Below are positions 6,961-13,981 of a stretch of DNA of 22,181 nucleotides, piece after piece. The stretch covers positions 1 through 22,181 of the forward strand of contig CAYGRM010000067.1 of assembly GCA_964352225.1 (NCBI GenBank), given 5' to 3'. The position numbers and the translations under genes were made by a program. The stretch's first letter is position 1, and every line of letters starts with the position of its first letter. The DNA comes from CAJQQY01 sp964352225. GTDB taxonomy: Bacteria > Bacteroidota > Bacteroidia > Chitinophagales > Saprospiraceae. The notes beneath the pieces were generated by a model. It was given only the letters and a program-made list of their open reading frames with translations, was not told where the DNA came from and did not search any database.

Positions 6961-8595
6961 ATGCTTTCAACCAATAATCTAGGTCTCCAATACGGCAAAC
7001 GAGTACTCTTCGATGAAGTGAATCTAAAATTTACTAAGGGAAATTGTTATGGAGTAATCGGAGCTAATGGCGCTGGTAAATCAACTTTCCTTAAAATTCT
7101 TTCTGGCGAAATTGATCCTAACAACGGAAGTGTTGAAATGGAACCAGGCAATCGAATGGCGGTTTTATCTCAAAATCACTTTGCCTTCGAAGAGGAAGTT
7201 GTATTGAATACAGTCATGATGGGACATAAAAAAATGTATGACATCATGATCGAAAAAAATGCGATCTACATGAATCCTGATGCGACTGAAGCAGAAGGAA
7301 TGCGTGCCGCAGACTTGGAAAATGAATACGGTGAAATGGGTGGCTGGGAAGCGGAAAGTGACGCAGCAACATTGTTGAGTAACCTGGGTGTGGCAGAAGA
7401 CTTGCATCATAAATTAGTAAAGGAACTGACAGGTGGGGAAAAAGTAAAAGTATTGTTAGCACAAGCATTGTTTGGTGATCCAGATATATTATTATTGGAT
7501 GAGCCTACGAATGATTTGGATGCTCCGACCATTACGTGGTTAGCTGACTTTTTAGCTGATTTTAAAAATACCGTGATCGTAGTTTCACACGATAGATACT
7601 TTTTGGATATGGTATGTACCCACACGGTGGATATTGATTTTAACCAAATCAAAATCTACACGGGTAACTATAGCTTCTGGTATGAAAGTAGTCAATTGAT
7701 GGCTGCACAGATAGCTAACAAAAACAAAAAAATGGAAGTGAAGCGAAAAGAGATGATGGAATTTATCCAACGATTCTCTGCTAATGCTTCTAAGTCGAAA
7801 CAAGCAACGTCTCGTAAAAAAGCTTTGGACAAATTGAACTTGGAAGATATCAAACCTTCTACTCGAAAATATCCTTTTATTCATTTTCAAGCAGAAAGAG
7901 AACCAGGAGATCAGATTTTGAAAGTGACTAATTTGAGTAAGAAAAAAGATGATGGAGAAATTCTTTTTTCCAATGTTTCCTTCACGATGAACCGTGATGA
8001 GAAAATTGCTTTGGTGGGAAAAGATTCTGCTGCGATCAATGCATTTTACGATGTACTTTCTGGAAAAGTAGAAGCCGATTCTGGAATCATAGAATTTGGT
8101 CAAACCATCACACATGATTATTTGCCCAATGAAAACACAGCGTTCTTTGCGAATGAAAATGACTTGGGATTGATCGATTGGTTACGTCAATTTTCTGAAG
8201 AAAAAGATGAGCAATTTATTCGTGGATTTTTAGGAAGAATGTTATTTTCGGGTGAAGAAGTTTACAAACATTCAAGTGTACTTTCTGGAGGAGAAAAAGT
8301 AAGATGTATGTTGTCCAAAATCATGTTGAAACATCCTAACTTTTTATTGTTGGATGAGCCAACTAATCACTTAGATTTGGAATCAATTACTGCACTAAAT
8401 AATGCGATGCAAGAATTCAAAGGAAACATGATTTTCACTTCACATGATTTCAAACTAACCGATACAGTTGCCAATCGAGTCATCGAAATTACCCCAAATG
8501 GAATCATCGATAGCTTAATGAGTTATGCTGATTTTGTAAAATCGGATAGCGTTAAAGAGCAACGAGCAAAACTTTTATCGGCTGTTACCGTTTAA
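6961..8595 (+). CDS. ABC-F family ATP-binding protein (YbiT/YkpA-like)
   Basis: A 544-residue soluble protein with two ABC ATPase domains and no membrane segments. ABC-F proteins act on the ribosome: they bind near the E site and rescue or regulate translation. The first domain has Walker A GANGAGKST (34-42), signature LTGGEK (156-161) and Walker B DILLLDEPTNDLD (175-187), followed by SHDRYFLD. A charged linker follows (about 235-300, rich in Lys/Glu, with KSKQATSRKKALDKL), matching the P-site tRNA interaction motif position. The second domain has signature LSGGEK, Walker B FLLLDEPTNHLD and SHDFKLTD. Its Walker A position reads GKDSAAIN (353-360) and lacks the GK(S/T) core. That may be a subfamily trait. 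It is transcribed alone, with its own promoter and terminator. Confidence 0.93.
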   Translation: MLSTNNLGLQYGKRVLFDEVNLKFTKGNCYGVIGANGAGKSTFLKILSGEIDPNNGSVEMEPGNRMAVLSQNHFAFEEEVVLNTVMMGHKKMYDIMIEKNAIYMNPDATEAEGMRAADLENEYGEMGGWEAESDAATLLSNLGVAEDLHHKLVKELTGGEKVKVLLAQALFGDPDILLLDEPTNDLDAPTITWLADFLADFKNTVIVVSHDRYFLDMVCTHTVDIDFNQIKIYTGNYSFWYESSQLMAAQIANKNKKMEVKRKEMMEFIQRFSANASKSKQATSRKKALDKLNLEDIKPSTRKYPFIHFQAEREPGDQILKVTNLSKKKDDGEILFSNVSFTMNRDEKIALVGKDSAAINAFYDVLSGKVEADSGIIEFGQTITHDYLPNENTAFFANENDLGLIDWLRQFSEEKDEQFIRGFLGRMLFSGEEVYKHSSVLSGGEKVRCMLSKIMLKHPNFLLLDEPTNHLDLESITALNNAMQEFKGNMIFTSHDFKLTDTVANRVIEITPNGIIDSLMSYADFVKSDSVKEQRAKLLSAVTV

Positions 8596-8643
8596 AGTTT
8601 TCAATTAATTCGCAAATATTTTCGATACATATATTTGAACAAT

Positions 8644-8679
8644 AAGTCGTTGAGATTTTTTCTCGACGGCTTTTTTTTT
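8644..8679 (+). terminator. Intrinsic terminator after the ABC-F gene
   Basis: GTCGTTGAG at 8646-8654 pairs with CTCGACGGC at 8662-8670 through two G-U pairs, with outer AA/TT pairs, and a run of nine T follows. The T run is also the outermost part of the left arm of the long palindrome that follows. Confidence 0.87.
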
Positions 8680-8782
8680 GCCACAGACTTTAACTGACTT
8701 TTTGTATTATCTTTCACAGATTTTGTTTTAGATGGCTGTGAAAAGTCTTAAAAAAAGTCAGTTAAAGTCTGTAGCAAAAAAA
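8673..8782. repeat. Long palindromic element (31-position arms)
   Basis: Positions 8673-8703 pair with 8752-8782 over 31 positions with a single mismatch (8682/8773); 21 of these, 8683-8703 with 8752-8772, are perfect. Inside the 48-nt centre, TTTCACAG (8712-8719) pairs with CTGTGAAA (8736-8743). The whole therefore folds as one long hairpin with an internal loop. It sits exactly between the ABC-F terminator and the promoter of the CvfB-like gene. Form and place suggest a REP- or MITE-like palindromic element inserted behind a terminator. I see no second copy in this window, so its mobile nature is inferred. Confidence 0.75.
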
Positions 8783-8791
8783 CTACCTTTA
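8762..8791 (+). promoter_or_regulatory. Promoter for the CvfB-like gene (TTA-N19-TACCTTTA)
   Basis: TACCTTTA at 8784-8791 matches the -7 consensus at seven of eight positions. A TTA stands exactly 19 nt upstream at 8762-8764 in the -33 position, one base off TTG. The predicted transcript would start close to 8798 with an A-rich leader of about 15 nt before ATG 8813. This supports that start over the ATG at 8732. The -33 element lies within the right arm of the palindrome. Confidence 0.5.
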
Positions 8792-8812
8792 CATTTTCCA
8801 AAAAAAAGAAAC

Positions 8813-9649
8813 ATGATCAGACTAGGAAGATATAATCGTTTAACCGCTTTTCGAGAAACTGAATATGGTTGGTACTTGACCGATGAAGATCAATCGGAGG
8901 AAGTATTATTGCCCAATAAATTTGTTCCAAAAGATTTGGAAGCAGGAGCTGAAATTGAAGTTTTCATTTTTAATGACTCTGAAGATCGAGCTACTGCCAC
9001 TACTCAAAAACCAACTATCGAACTCGACAGCTTCGGCTATCTAAAAGTTTTTGACACTAGTAACTTTGGAGCATTTATGGATATGGGATTGGATCGTCAG
9101 TTGTTAGTTCCTTATTCTGAACAACGCAACCGTTTGGAAGTGGGCGAATCATACATTATATATATGTATCTCGATGGAGAAACTGATCGGTTGGTGGGAA
9201 GTAACAAATGGATGAATTTTGTGGAGGTAGAAGACATTGATTTGGAAATAGGTCAAGAGGTTGATTTGTTGGTAGCAGATAGAACTGATTTAGGAATAAA
9301 AGTAATCATTGACGACTTATATATGGGTCTAGTTTTCCAAAATGAAATTTTCAAGGATATTCGAAAAGGTGATCGGGTAATTGGTTACATAAAAAATATC
9401 CGCGAGGATGGGAAAATTGATGTCAGTTTACAGAAACAAGGGTATGAAAATGTGGTGGGCGAATTTTCCTCAAAAATCTTAAAAGAGTTAAAAGGACGAA
9501 AAGGTTTTATGAATTTGACGGATAAAAGTGCACCAGGAGAAATCTACGCACAACTTGAAATGAGTAAAAAGAATTTCAAAAAATCAATTGGTACACTCTA
9601 CAAACAAAAAATTATTCGGATCGAAAAAGATGGAATTTACCTCGTGTAA
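8813..9649 (+). CDS. cvfB: CvfB-like S1 RNA-binding protein
   Basis: A 278-residue cytoplasmic protein of the CvfB/YitL family, RNA-binding regulators with tandem S1-type domains and a C-terminal winged helix. The start at 8813 gives MIRLGRYNRLTAFRET, the typical family N-terminus. The ATG at 8732 would add 27 basic residues encoded by the palindrome and by promoter-like sequence, so I reject it, though it stays open. Visible domains: a degenerate S1 fold at about 1-70 (VLLPNKFVP, EVFIFNDSEDRATAT), a second at 75-140 (GAFMDMGLDRQLLVPYSEQ), a third at 150-215 (GIKVIIDDLYMGLVFQNEIF, GKIDVSLQKQGY), and the winged helix at 220-278 (GFMNLTDKSAP, SKKNFKKSIGTLYKQ). It is followed by a strong terminator. 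Confidence 0.85.
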   Translation: MIRLGRYNRLTAFRETEYGWYLTDEDQSEEVLLPNKFVPKDLEAGAEIEVFIFNDSEDRATATTQKPTIELDSFGYLKVFDTSNFGAFMDMGLDRQLLVPYSEQRNRLEVGESYIIYMYLDGETDRLVGSNKWMNFVEVEDIDLEIGQEVDLLVADRTDLGIKVIIDDLYMGLVFQNEIFKDIRKGDRVIGYIKNIREDGKIDVSLQKQGYENVVGEFSSKILKELKGRKGFMNLTDKSAPGEIYAQLEMSKKNFKKSIGTLYKQKIIRIEKDGIYLV

Positions 9650-9683
9650 CTATTAAGTAGCCAGAAAAGATTGAATTTTTATC

Positions 9684-9719
9684 AAGCCTTTCTAAACAAT
9701 TCGTTTAGAAAGGCTTTTC
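9684..9719 (+). terminator. Intrinsic terminator, copy A
   Basis: A perfect 14-bp stem, 9684-9697 with 9703-9716, closes a 5-nt AATTC loop and is followed by TTCT. Almost the same hairpin recurs at 13759-13791, at the same place relative to the second lipoprotein gene. It is therefore the left edge of the duplicated unit. Confidence 0.9.
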
Positions 9720-9834
9720 TATGTTGAATATGGCTAAAAGATTAGCACTTCCCTATTCTAAAAAGCTTGAAAACATTGAGCTTTTGACCGACTTCAAAAA
9801 TATTTTAAAAAAAAAGAAAAAAAAATTCAACTCC

Positions 9835-9866
9835 ATGCAGCGTTTGAATTTATTCCGCATAATACT
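9835..9866 (+). promoter_or_regulatory. Candidate ECF-sigma promoter, copy A
   Basis: ATGCAGCGTT (9835-9844) and GCATAATACT (9857-9866) are identical in the second unit, with a spacer of exactly 12 nt in both copies whose bases differ almost throughout. Two conserved blocks around a length-conserved, sequence-variable spacer is how a two-part sigma recognition site looks. The leader after it, from GCGCGCAAC to the GTG start, is also nearly identical. Recognition by the operon's own ECF factor is inferred, not shown. Confidence 0.5.
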
Positions 9867-9917
9867 TATTGATAGCGCGCAACAAAATCAATCACATTTA
9901 ATTAAAAACAAAATATC

Positions 9918-11738
9918 GTGAATACTAAGAACCTAATTTTATTTTTCTCATTAATCTTAATCTCCTTCGCAAGTTGTAGAAAAGATTCTCTGAATACTGA
10001 AATGGTTACCGTTCCAAACGAACCAGAAATTAATATTGAAGGAACGCTCAATGGATTTATCACAGATAGAAATGGCGATCCGCTTGAAGGTGTAGGAGTA
10101 ACTATCACCAACTCATTTACCGAAACGGATGAATTTGGTTTTTTTGAAATTACAGGTTTGGTCAATGAAAAATTAGCAGTAATTAAAGTAAAAAAGTCCG
10201 GTTATTTTGATCAATTCGAAACTCTAGTTCCCTCTAAAAATGCCACTAGCCGAACTCGAATTCAAATGACTGAAAAAGGGTCTCCTGAAACCTTTGCTGC
10301 TAATACTGGTGGTGAAGTCTCTGTTGGACAAAATTCCTCTGTTCAATTTCAAGGAAATAGTTTTGTGGACGAACAAGGAAATAATTATAGCGGAACCGTA
10401 AATGTGTACAGCTTTTACATTGATCCAACTGATCCTGATTTAGATCAAATTATGCCAGGAAATTTAATGGCTAGAAATACGAATAATGAACTTCGAGTTT
10501 TGGAAAGTTATGGAATGATGAATGTAGTTTTGGAAGGTGATGCAGGTCAAAAATTAGACATCAATAAATCTGCAACGCTAACTACAGCAGTTCCAAATTC
10601 AATCTTAGGAACTGCACCAGATGAAATTCCACTTTGGTACTTTGACGAAGACAAAGGAATATGGAAAGAAGAAGGAAAAGCTACTTTACAAAATGGAAAA
10701 TACATTGGAACAGTTGATCACTTTACTTTTTGGAACTGTGATGTTCCTGGTGAATTTACCGAAGTGTCAGGACAAATTTTTGATAACAAAGGAGTTGCTA
10801 TTCTTAACGTAAGAATTACTGACGTTGAAACAGGTGCATCTTTTACTTCTTGGACTGATTCAGAAGGATTTTTCTCAGGATTTGTTCCACAAAACACTAA
10901 TCTATTATTGGAAATTTTAGACATCTGTGGAACAACAGTACTTTTCTCTCAAAACATTGGACCATTTTCAAGTGATGTGGAAGACTTAGGAATATTTAAT
11001 ATTTCAAGTAGTACCAATTTCTCTTTAGTAACTGGAACCTTGGTGGATTGTAATCTAGAACCAATTGAAAATGGAACAGTTTATTTCCAAATACCAACAC
11101 ATTCCTTTTATCAACAAACAACTACGAATGCTGCTGGAGAATTTAGTGCCTTAATTCCTACTTGTGATTTATCAGAAATCGAACTTTCAGGAGTAGATCC
11201 AAATACTGAGCTAGTAAGTGCAACTCAAACATTGCAGGTAAGTCCAAATATTGATGCAGGAAATGTGGTAGTATGTACGAGTATTAATCCAACACTTGGC
11301 GAAGTGACTCTTGACATAAATGGATTTGGTTCAAAAGTATTCGACAATTGTACCGTTTCAATCCAAGGCAATGGGTATGTATTTACCTATTATGAAGATT
11401 TAGGATCAGAAGACACCATCTTTTATTACTTCTCAATAGTAAATGGAACTGGCGATATAAACAATCCAATTTGGCAAACAAATTCAAGTTTCTTTGGCTT
11501 TGGTCCTCCTGCTAATGCCGCATCAGAATTGACGTTTACCGCTTATACAAATGTAAAAACAAGTTCTAGTACTATAGTTACAGTTAATCAAACTGCAGAA
11601 AATATAGGAGAGATATTAGATATTTCAATGGAAAATGTTTCGATTAAGGTCAAAGAATATGATGCTAATGGACTAGACCCTTGGACAACTTATCCGAATT
11701 CAAGTATTTCATTAAAGGCAGTAGTAATAGAACAATAA
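9918..11738 (+). CDS. Surface lipoprotein with carboxypeptidase-regulatory-like domains (copy A)
   Basis: A 606-residue lipoprotein starting at GTG. The signal MNTKNLILFFSLILISFASC puts the lipidated Cys at 20. Domain order: a CarboxypepD_reg-like beta-sandwich at about 38-112 (LNGFITDRNGDPLEGV, TDEFGFFEITGL); a beta-rich central domain at about 120-265 (VQFQGNSFVDEQGN, NELRVLESYGMMNV, IPLWYFDEDKGIWKEEGKA); a second regulatory-like sandwich at about 280-365 (SGQIFDNKGVAILNVRITD); a third at about 370-460 (TGTLVDCNLEPIENG); and a less conserved C-terminal domain. No enzyme motif is visible. It is the first gene of an operon with the ECF sigma and anti-sigma genes, stopping six bases before the probable TTG start of sigma. 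I infer an envelope-exposed output or ligand-binding part of that system. Confidence 0.85.
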   Translation: MNTKNLILFFSLILISFASCRKDSLNTEMVTVPNEPEINIEGTLNGFITDRNGDPLEGVGVTITNSFTETDEFGFFEITGLVNEKLAVIKVKKSGYFDQFETLVPSKNATSRTRIQMTEKGSPETFAANTGGEVSVGQNSSVQFQGNSFVDEQGNNYSGTVNVYSFYIDPTDPDLDQIMPGNLMARNTNNELRVLESYGMMNVVLEGDAGQKLDINKSATLTTAVPNSILGTAPDEIPLWYFDEDKGIWKEEGKATLQNGKYIGTVDHFTFWNCDVPGEFTEVSGQIFDNKGVAILNVRITDVETGASFTSWTDSEGFFSGFVPQNTNLLLEILDICGTTVLFSQNIGPFSSDVEDLGIFNISSSTNFSLVTGTLVDCNLEPIENGTVYFQIPTHSFYQQTTTNAAGEFSALIPTCDLSEIELSGVDPNTELVSATQTLQVSPNIDAGNVVVCTSINPTLGEVTLDINGFGSKVFDNCTVSIQGNGYVFTYYEDLGSEDTIFYYFSIVNGTGDINNPIWQTNSSFFGFGPPANAASELTFTAYTNVKTSSSTIVTVNQTAENIGEILDISMENVSIKVKEYDANGLDPWTTYPNSSISLKAVVIEQ

Positions 11739-11743
11739 TTACC

Positions 11744-12301
11744 TTGGATTTACAAGATATCATATCATTATGTAAGACAAAAAATCAGCAAGCGGAGAAA
11801 GCCCTCTTTCTCCGCTTTGCTCCTCGAGTGATGACAATTTGCAGGCGGTATGCTTCGCAAAATGTTGAAGCCCAAGACTTTATGCAAGAATGCTTTATCC
11901 ATGTTTTTGAAAAGATAAATCATTATGAAGAAAGCAAAGGTTCATTCGAAGGTTGGCTACACAGAGTTTGCACTAATATTGTTTTACAACAATTGCGAAA
12001 ATCTAAAAGGGAAATCACCATGATTTTCCCAGAAGAATTACCTGAACAAGAATTGACTGAATCTGAATTTCGGACTATCCCTAAAGAAGTAATTTTAAAT
12101 GCCGTTCAACAATTGCCTGACGGATATCGAAAAGTTTTAAACCTTACTATTTTTGAAGGATGGACTCATCAAGAAATAGGAAAGGCCTTGGAAATTGCTC
12201 CAGCAACTTCTCGATCACAACTGGCAAGAGCTAAGAAAATGCTAAAACATATTTTACAAAAAAAAACCGTAAGGAATTATGAAACAAGATTGGCTAGATA
12301 A
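11744..12301 (+). CDS. ECF-type RNA polymerase sigma factor
   Basis: A 185-residue group 4 sigma factor if TTG 11744 is the start. An ATG at 11681 in the same frame would overlap the lipoprotein gene by 58 nt and add an unlikely N-terminus; the conserved part begins at LDLQDIISLCK. Region 2 is clear (ALFLRFAPRVMTICRRYA, EAQDFMQECFIHVFEKI, FEGWLHRVCTNIVLQQLRK), covering core binding and -10 recognition. Region 4 is ILNAVQQLPDGYRKVLNLTI, then GWTHQEIGKALEIAPATSRS, a helix-turn-helix for the -35 element. The 3' end overlaps the next gene by 23 nt, pointing to translational coupling with its likely regulator. A strong hairpin lies within codons 15-27. A broken second copy follows in unit B. Confidence 0.92.
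   Translation: MDLQDIISLCKTKNQQAEKALFLRFAPRVMTICRRYASQNVEAQDFMQECFIHVFEKINHYEESKGSFEGWLHRVCTNIVLQQLRKSKREITMIFPEELPEQELTESEFRTIPKEVILNAVQQLPDGYRKVLNLTIFEGWTHQEIGKALEIAPATSRSQLARAKKMLKHILQKKTVRNYETRLAR
11787..11821 (+). other. Strong hairpin inside the start of the sigma gene
   Basis: GCGGAGAAAG (11792-11801) pairs perfectly with 11806-11815 around a CCCT loop. AGCAA/TTGCT extend it by five pairs past one bulged T. It lies about 45 nt after the proposed TTG start and is unusually GC-rich for this genome. It may lower sigma output relative to the lipoprotein, or it may simply be the codon sequence for QQAEKALFLRFA. Confidence 0.5.
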
Positions 12302-13700
12302 CAGCTTAGGAGATAAATTGGATGGTTACGATTCGCCAATGGATTTGGAGAATGCCTGGGAAGCACTTCAAGCTAAAAGACAAGCACCTGAAAAGAAAAA
12401 GAAAAATAGATTTTTCTTCATTTGGATACTTTTCGGACTGGTTACCATTGGCTTAGGAGGAAGTTATTTCTTATTAAATAACGCTACCGATAATCCTATT
12501 ACAAAAACTTCTACCGAAGTGAAAAATGCTAAGATAGTTTTAGAAAAAACAAATCCAGCTTCTTCTACTCTACTTCAAACTGAAAAAACGAATTCTAATA
12601 ATACTACCGATAATACATTTACAAATAAGGAAGAACAAAGCTTAACAACAAATAAAAACTATGAAAACCTAGGCTTAGCAACGAAAAATAAAAGTTATGA
12701 AAATCAAAACACTTCTAATCAAAAGGAAACTAGTCCAATTGTAGCTTCAAATATTCATTTCCCTAAAAAAGGGAATAACGATTTGACTCCATCAATTAGA
12801 AAGGTTGATTTCACAGAAACAGACGTTTTGAATTTAGTTCTTCCTTTCCAAAATGAAGAGGAAAACAAGGAGGTACTTGATCAAACTGATGCTCGGAATG
12901 AAGTGGAGCCAATTACTATTTCACTTTTACCTAGCTTAGAAGTTAATTATTTAGCGTCTCCTCAGCTAATAAAAATGGAAAGATTGAATGCTTCGATTTC
13001 AGCGTTTGATGATAAGGAAATCATTAATCCTAAATCAGCTTCCAGCTCTCCTATTCATCTTGGGATAGTTGCTGGTTATGGAATTCGATCAAAAGGAAAA
13101 GTGTTATCCACAGAAAACCCATTGGATGTAATTTCAACAAATCTATTTTTAGAAAAACGATTATTTACTGATCGACTTTATCTAAAAACAGGTATCAACT
13201 TCGATCAATTCGTCAATAGAATTGAAACTACAACTGAGGTAGATTTAACTGAAACACTTGATAATCAATTGATCACAGTTAATCATTTTCAAAATGGAAC
13301 AACTCAAGAGATTTTTGGAACAGCGAAAGTTCAAACCATCAAAAAGACTTCTACTAAAAACTTTAATAGATATCGATTAATTAGTGTTCCATTGATTTTA
13401 GGGTTTGATATGATTTCGTCTAAAAGAGCTAGTATCCAATTGGAAGGAGGAGTTGCACGTTCTATCTTTGGATTTCATTCAGGGACAGACTTTGATTTGA
13501 TAGAATCTGATTTCGAAAAACAAGGCGTTTGGCAAGGACTTTACGGATTGAACTTGAATTACAACCTTGGTCGTAATTTGAATATATTTTCTTCTGTAAA
13601 AGGAAATTACCACTTGAATACAATTGGAAAATCTGATCAATTGAAAATGGAGAAATTTCGGTTTTATCAAATTCAGTTAGGCTTGAGATTTAAATTATAA
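12279..13700 (+). CDS. Putative anti-sigma protein with membrane helix and C-terminal beta-barrel
   Basis: A 473-residue protein overlapping the sigma gene by 23 nt. Residues 1-43 are hydrophilic and likely cytoplasmic (WLDNSLGDKLDGYDSPMDLE, ending in a KKKKNR stop-transfer). Residues about 45-66 form one membrane helix (FIWILFGLVTIGLGGSYFLL). A Thr/Asn/Glu-rich linker of about 180 residues follows. Residues about 255-473 alternate as beta strands ending in aromatic belts (HLGIVAGYGIRS, RLYLKTGINFDQF, RLISVPLILGFDM, ASIQLEGGVARSIFGF, GLYGLNLNYNLG) and finish FYQIQLGLRFKL, as in outer-membrane barrels. No classic zinc anti-sigma motif is present. Position and topology suggest it holds the ECF factor at the inner membrane while its tail reaches the outer membrane. 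The anti-sigma function is inferred from context. Confidence 0.75.
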   Translation: MKQDWLDNSLGDKLDGYDSPMDLENAWEALQAKRQAPEKKKKNRFFFIWILFGLVTIGLGGSYFLLNNATDNPITKTSTEVKNAKIVLEKTNPASSTLLQTEKTNSNNTTDNTFTNKEEQSLTTNKNYENLGLATKNKSYENQNTSNQKETSPIVASNIHFPKKGNNDLTPSIRKVDFTETDVLNLVLPFQNEEENKEVLDQTDARNEVEPITISLLPSLEVNYLASPQLIKMERLNASISAFDDKEIINPKSASSSPIHLGIVAGYGIRSKGKVLSTENPLDVISTNLFLEKRLFTDRLYLKTGINFDQFVNRIETTTEVDLTETLDNQLITVNHFQNGTTQEIFGTAKVQTIKKTSTKNFNRYRLISVPLILGFDMISSKRASIQLEGGVARSIFGFHSGTDFDLIESDFEKQGVWQGLYGLNLNYNLGRNLNIFSSVKGNYHLNTIGKSDQLKMEKFRFYQIQLGLRFKL

Positions 13701-13758
13701 ATTTTTAATCTGCCGTAAAGTGATTTAATAATCAAGGAAAAGATTTAAACAACTTTGG

Positions 13759-13791
13759 AAGCCTTTCTAAACAACTCGTTTAGAAAGGTTT
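13759..13791 (+). terminator. Intrinsic terminator, copy B
   Basis: An 11-bp perfect stem, 13762-13772 with 13778-13788, has an AACTC loop. It is extended by a G-T and two A-T pairs and followed by TTTTTC. It ends the operon of unit A and matches the hairpin at 9684-9719 except for a few bases. Confidence 0.88.
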
Positions 13792-13898
13792 TTCTAATTT
13801 GATGAAATTAAGTCTTATTTTTTCCTCATGAGAACCTCCTAAAATTTATTCCCCATTCGGTTTTTTTTTAAAATAAATTTTCATAAAAAATCCATTTC

Positions 13899-13930
13899 AT
13901 GCAGCGTTCCAAGATTTTCAGCATAATACT
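13899..13930 (+). promoter_or_regulatory. Candidate ECF-sigma promoter, copy B
   Basis: ATGCAGCGTT at 13899-13908 and GCATAATACT at 13921-13930 are identical to the unit A elements, again exactly 12 nt apart. This gene may therefore still be under the control of the intact sigma factor of unit A. Confidence 0.5.
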
Positions 13931-13981
13931 AATTGACAGCGCGCAACAAAATCAATCACATTTAACTAAAAACAAAATATC

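Larger units (their letters stand above)
9684..11913 (+). repeat. Tandem duplication, unit A (terminator-promoter-lipoprotein-start of sigma)
   Basis: This stretch aligns with 13759-16158. Shared parts, in order: the terminator hairpin, two promoter-like 10-mers, the 5' leader with GTG start, the whole lipoprotein gene (roughly three quarters identical residues over most of its length, less at the C-terminus) and the first part of the sigma gene, up to the FEK of CFIHVFEK. The sequence between hairpin and promoter has diverged. Repeat spacing is about 4.07 kb, as expected if the original unit was the whole tricistronic operon. Confidence 0.9.

Noticed and set aside
7585..8115. 176-codon minus-strand frame
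   Set aside because: It is a shadow of the ABC-F gene, with no sensible domain pattern and many Phe/Ser/His from reverse-strand Lys/Glu codons.
8732..8812. 27-residue N-terminal extension of the CvfB-like protein
   Set aside because: It is encoded by the palindrome and by promoter-like sequence, and the family N-terminus begins at Met 8813. It is not fully excluded.
9721..9921. 66-codon plus-strand frame before the first lipoprotein gene
   Set aside because: It starts at the terminator's tail, is Lys-rich from A-runs, and runs through the candidate promoter and leader; unit B has no equivalent frame.
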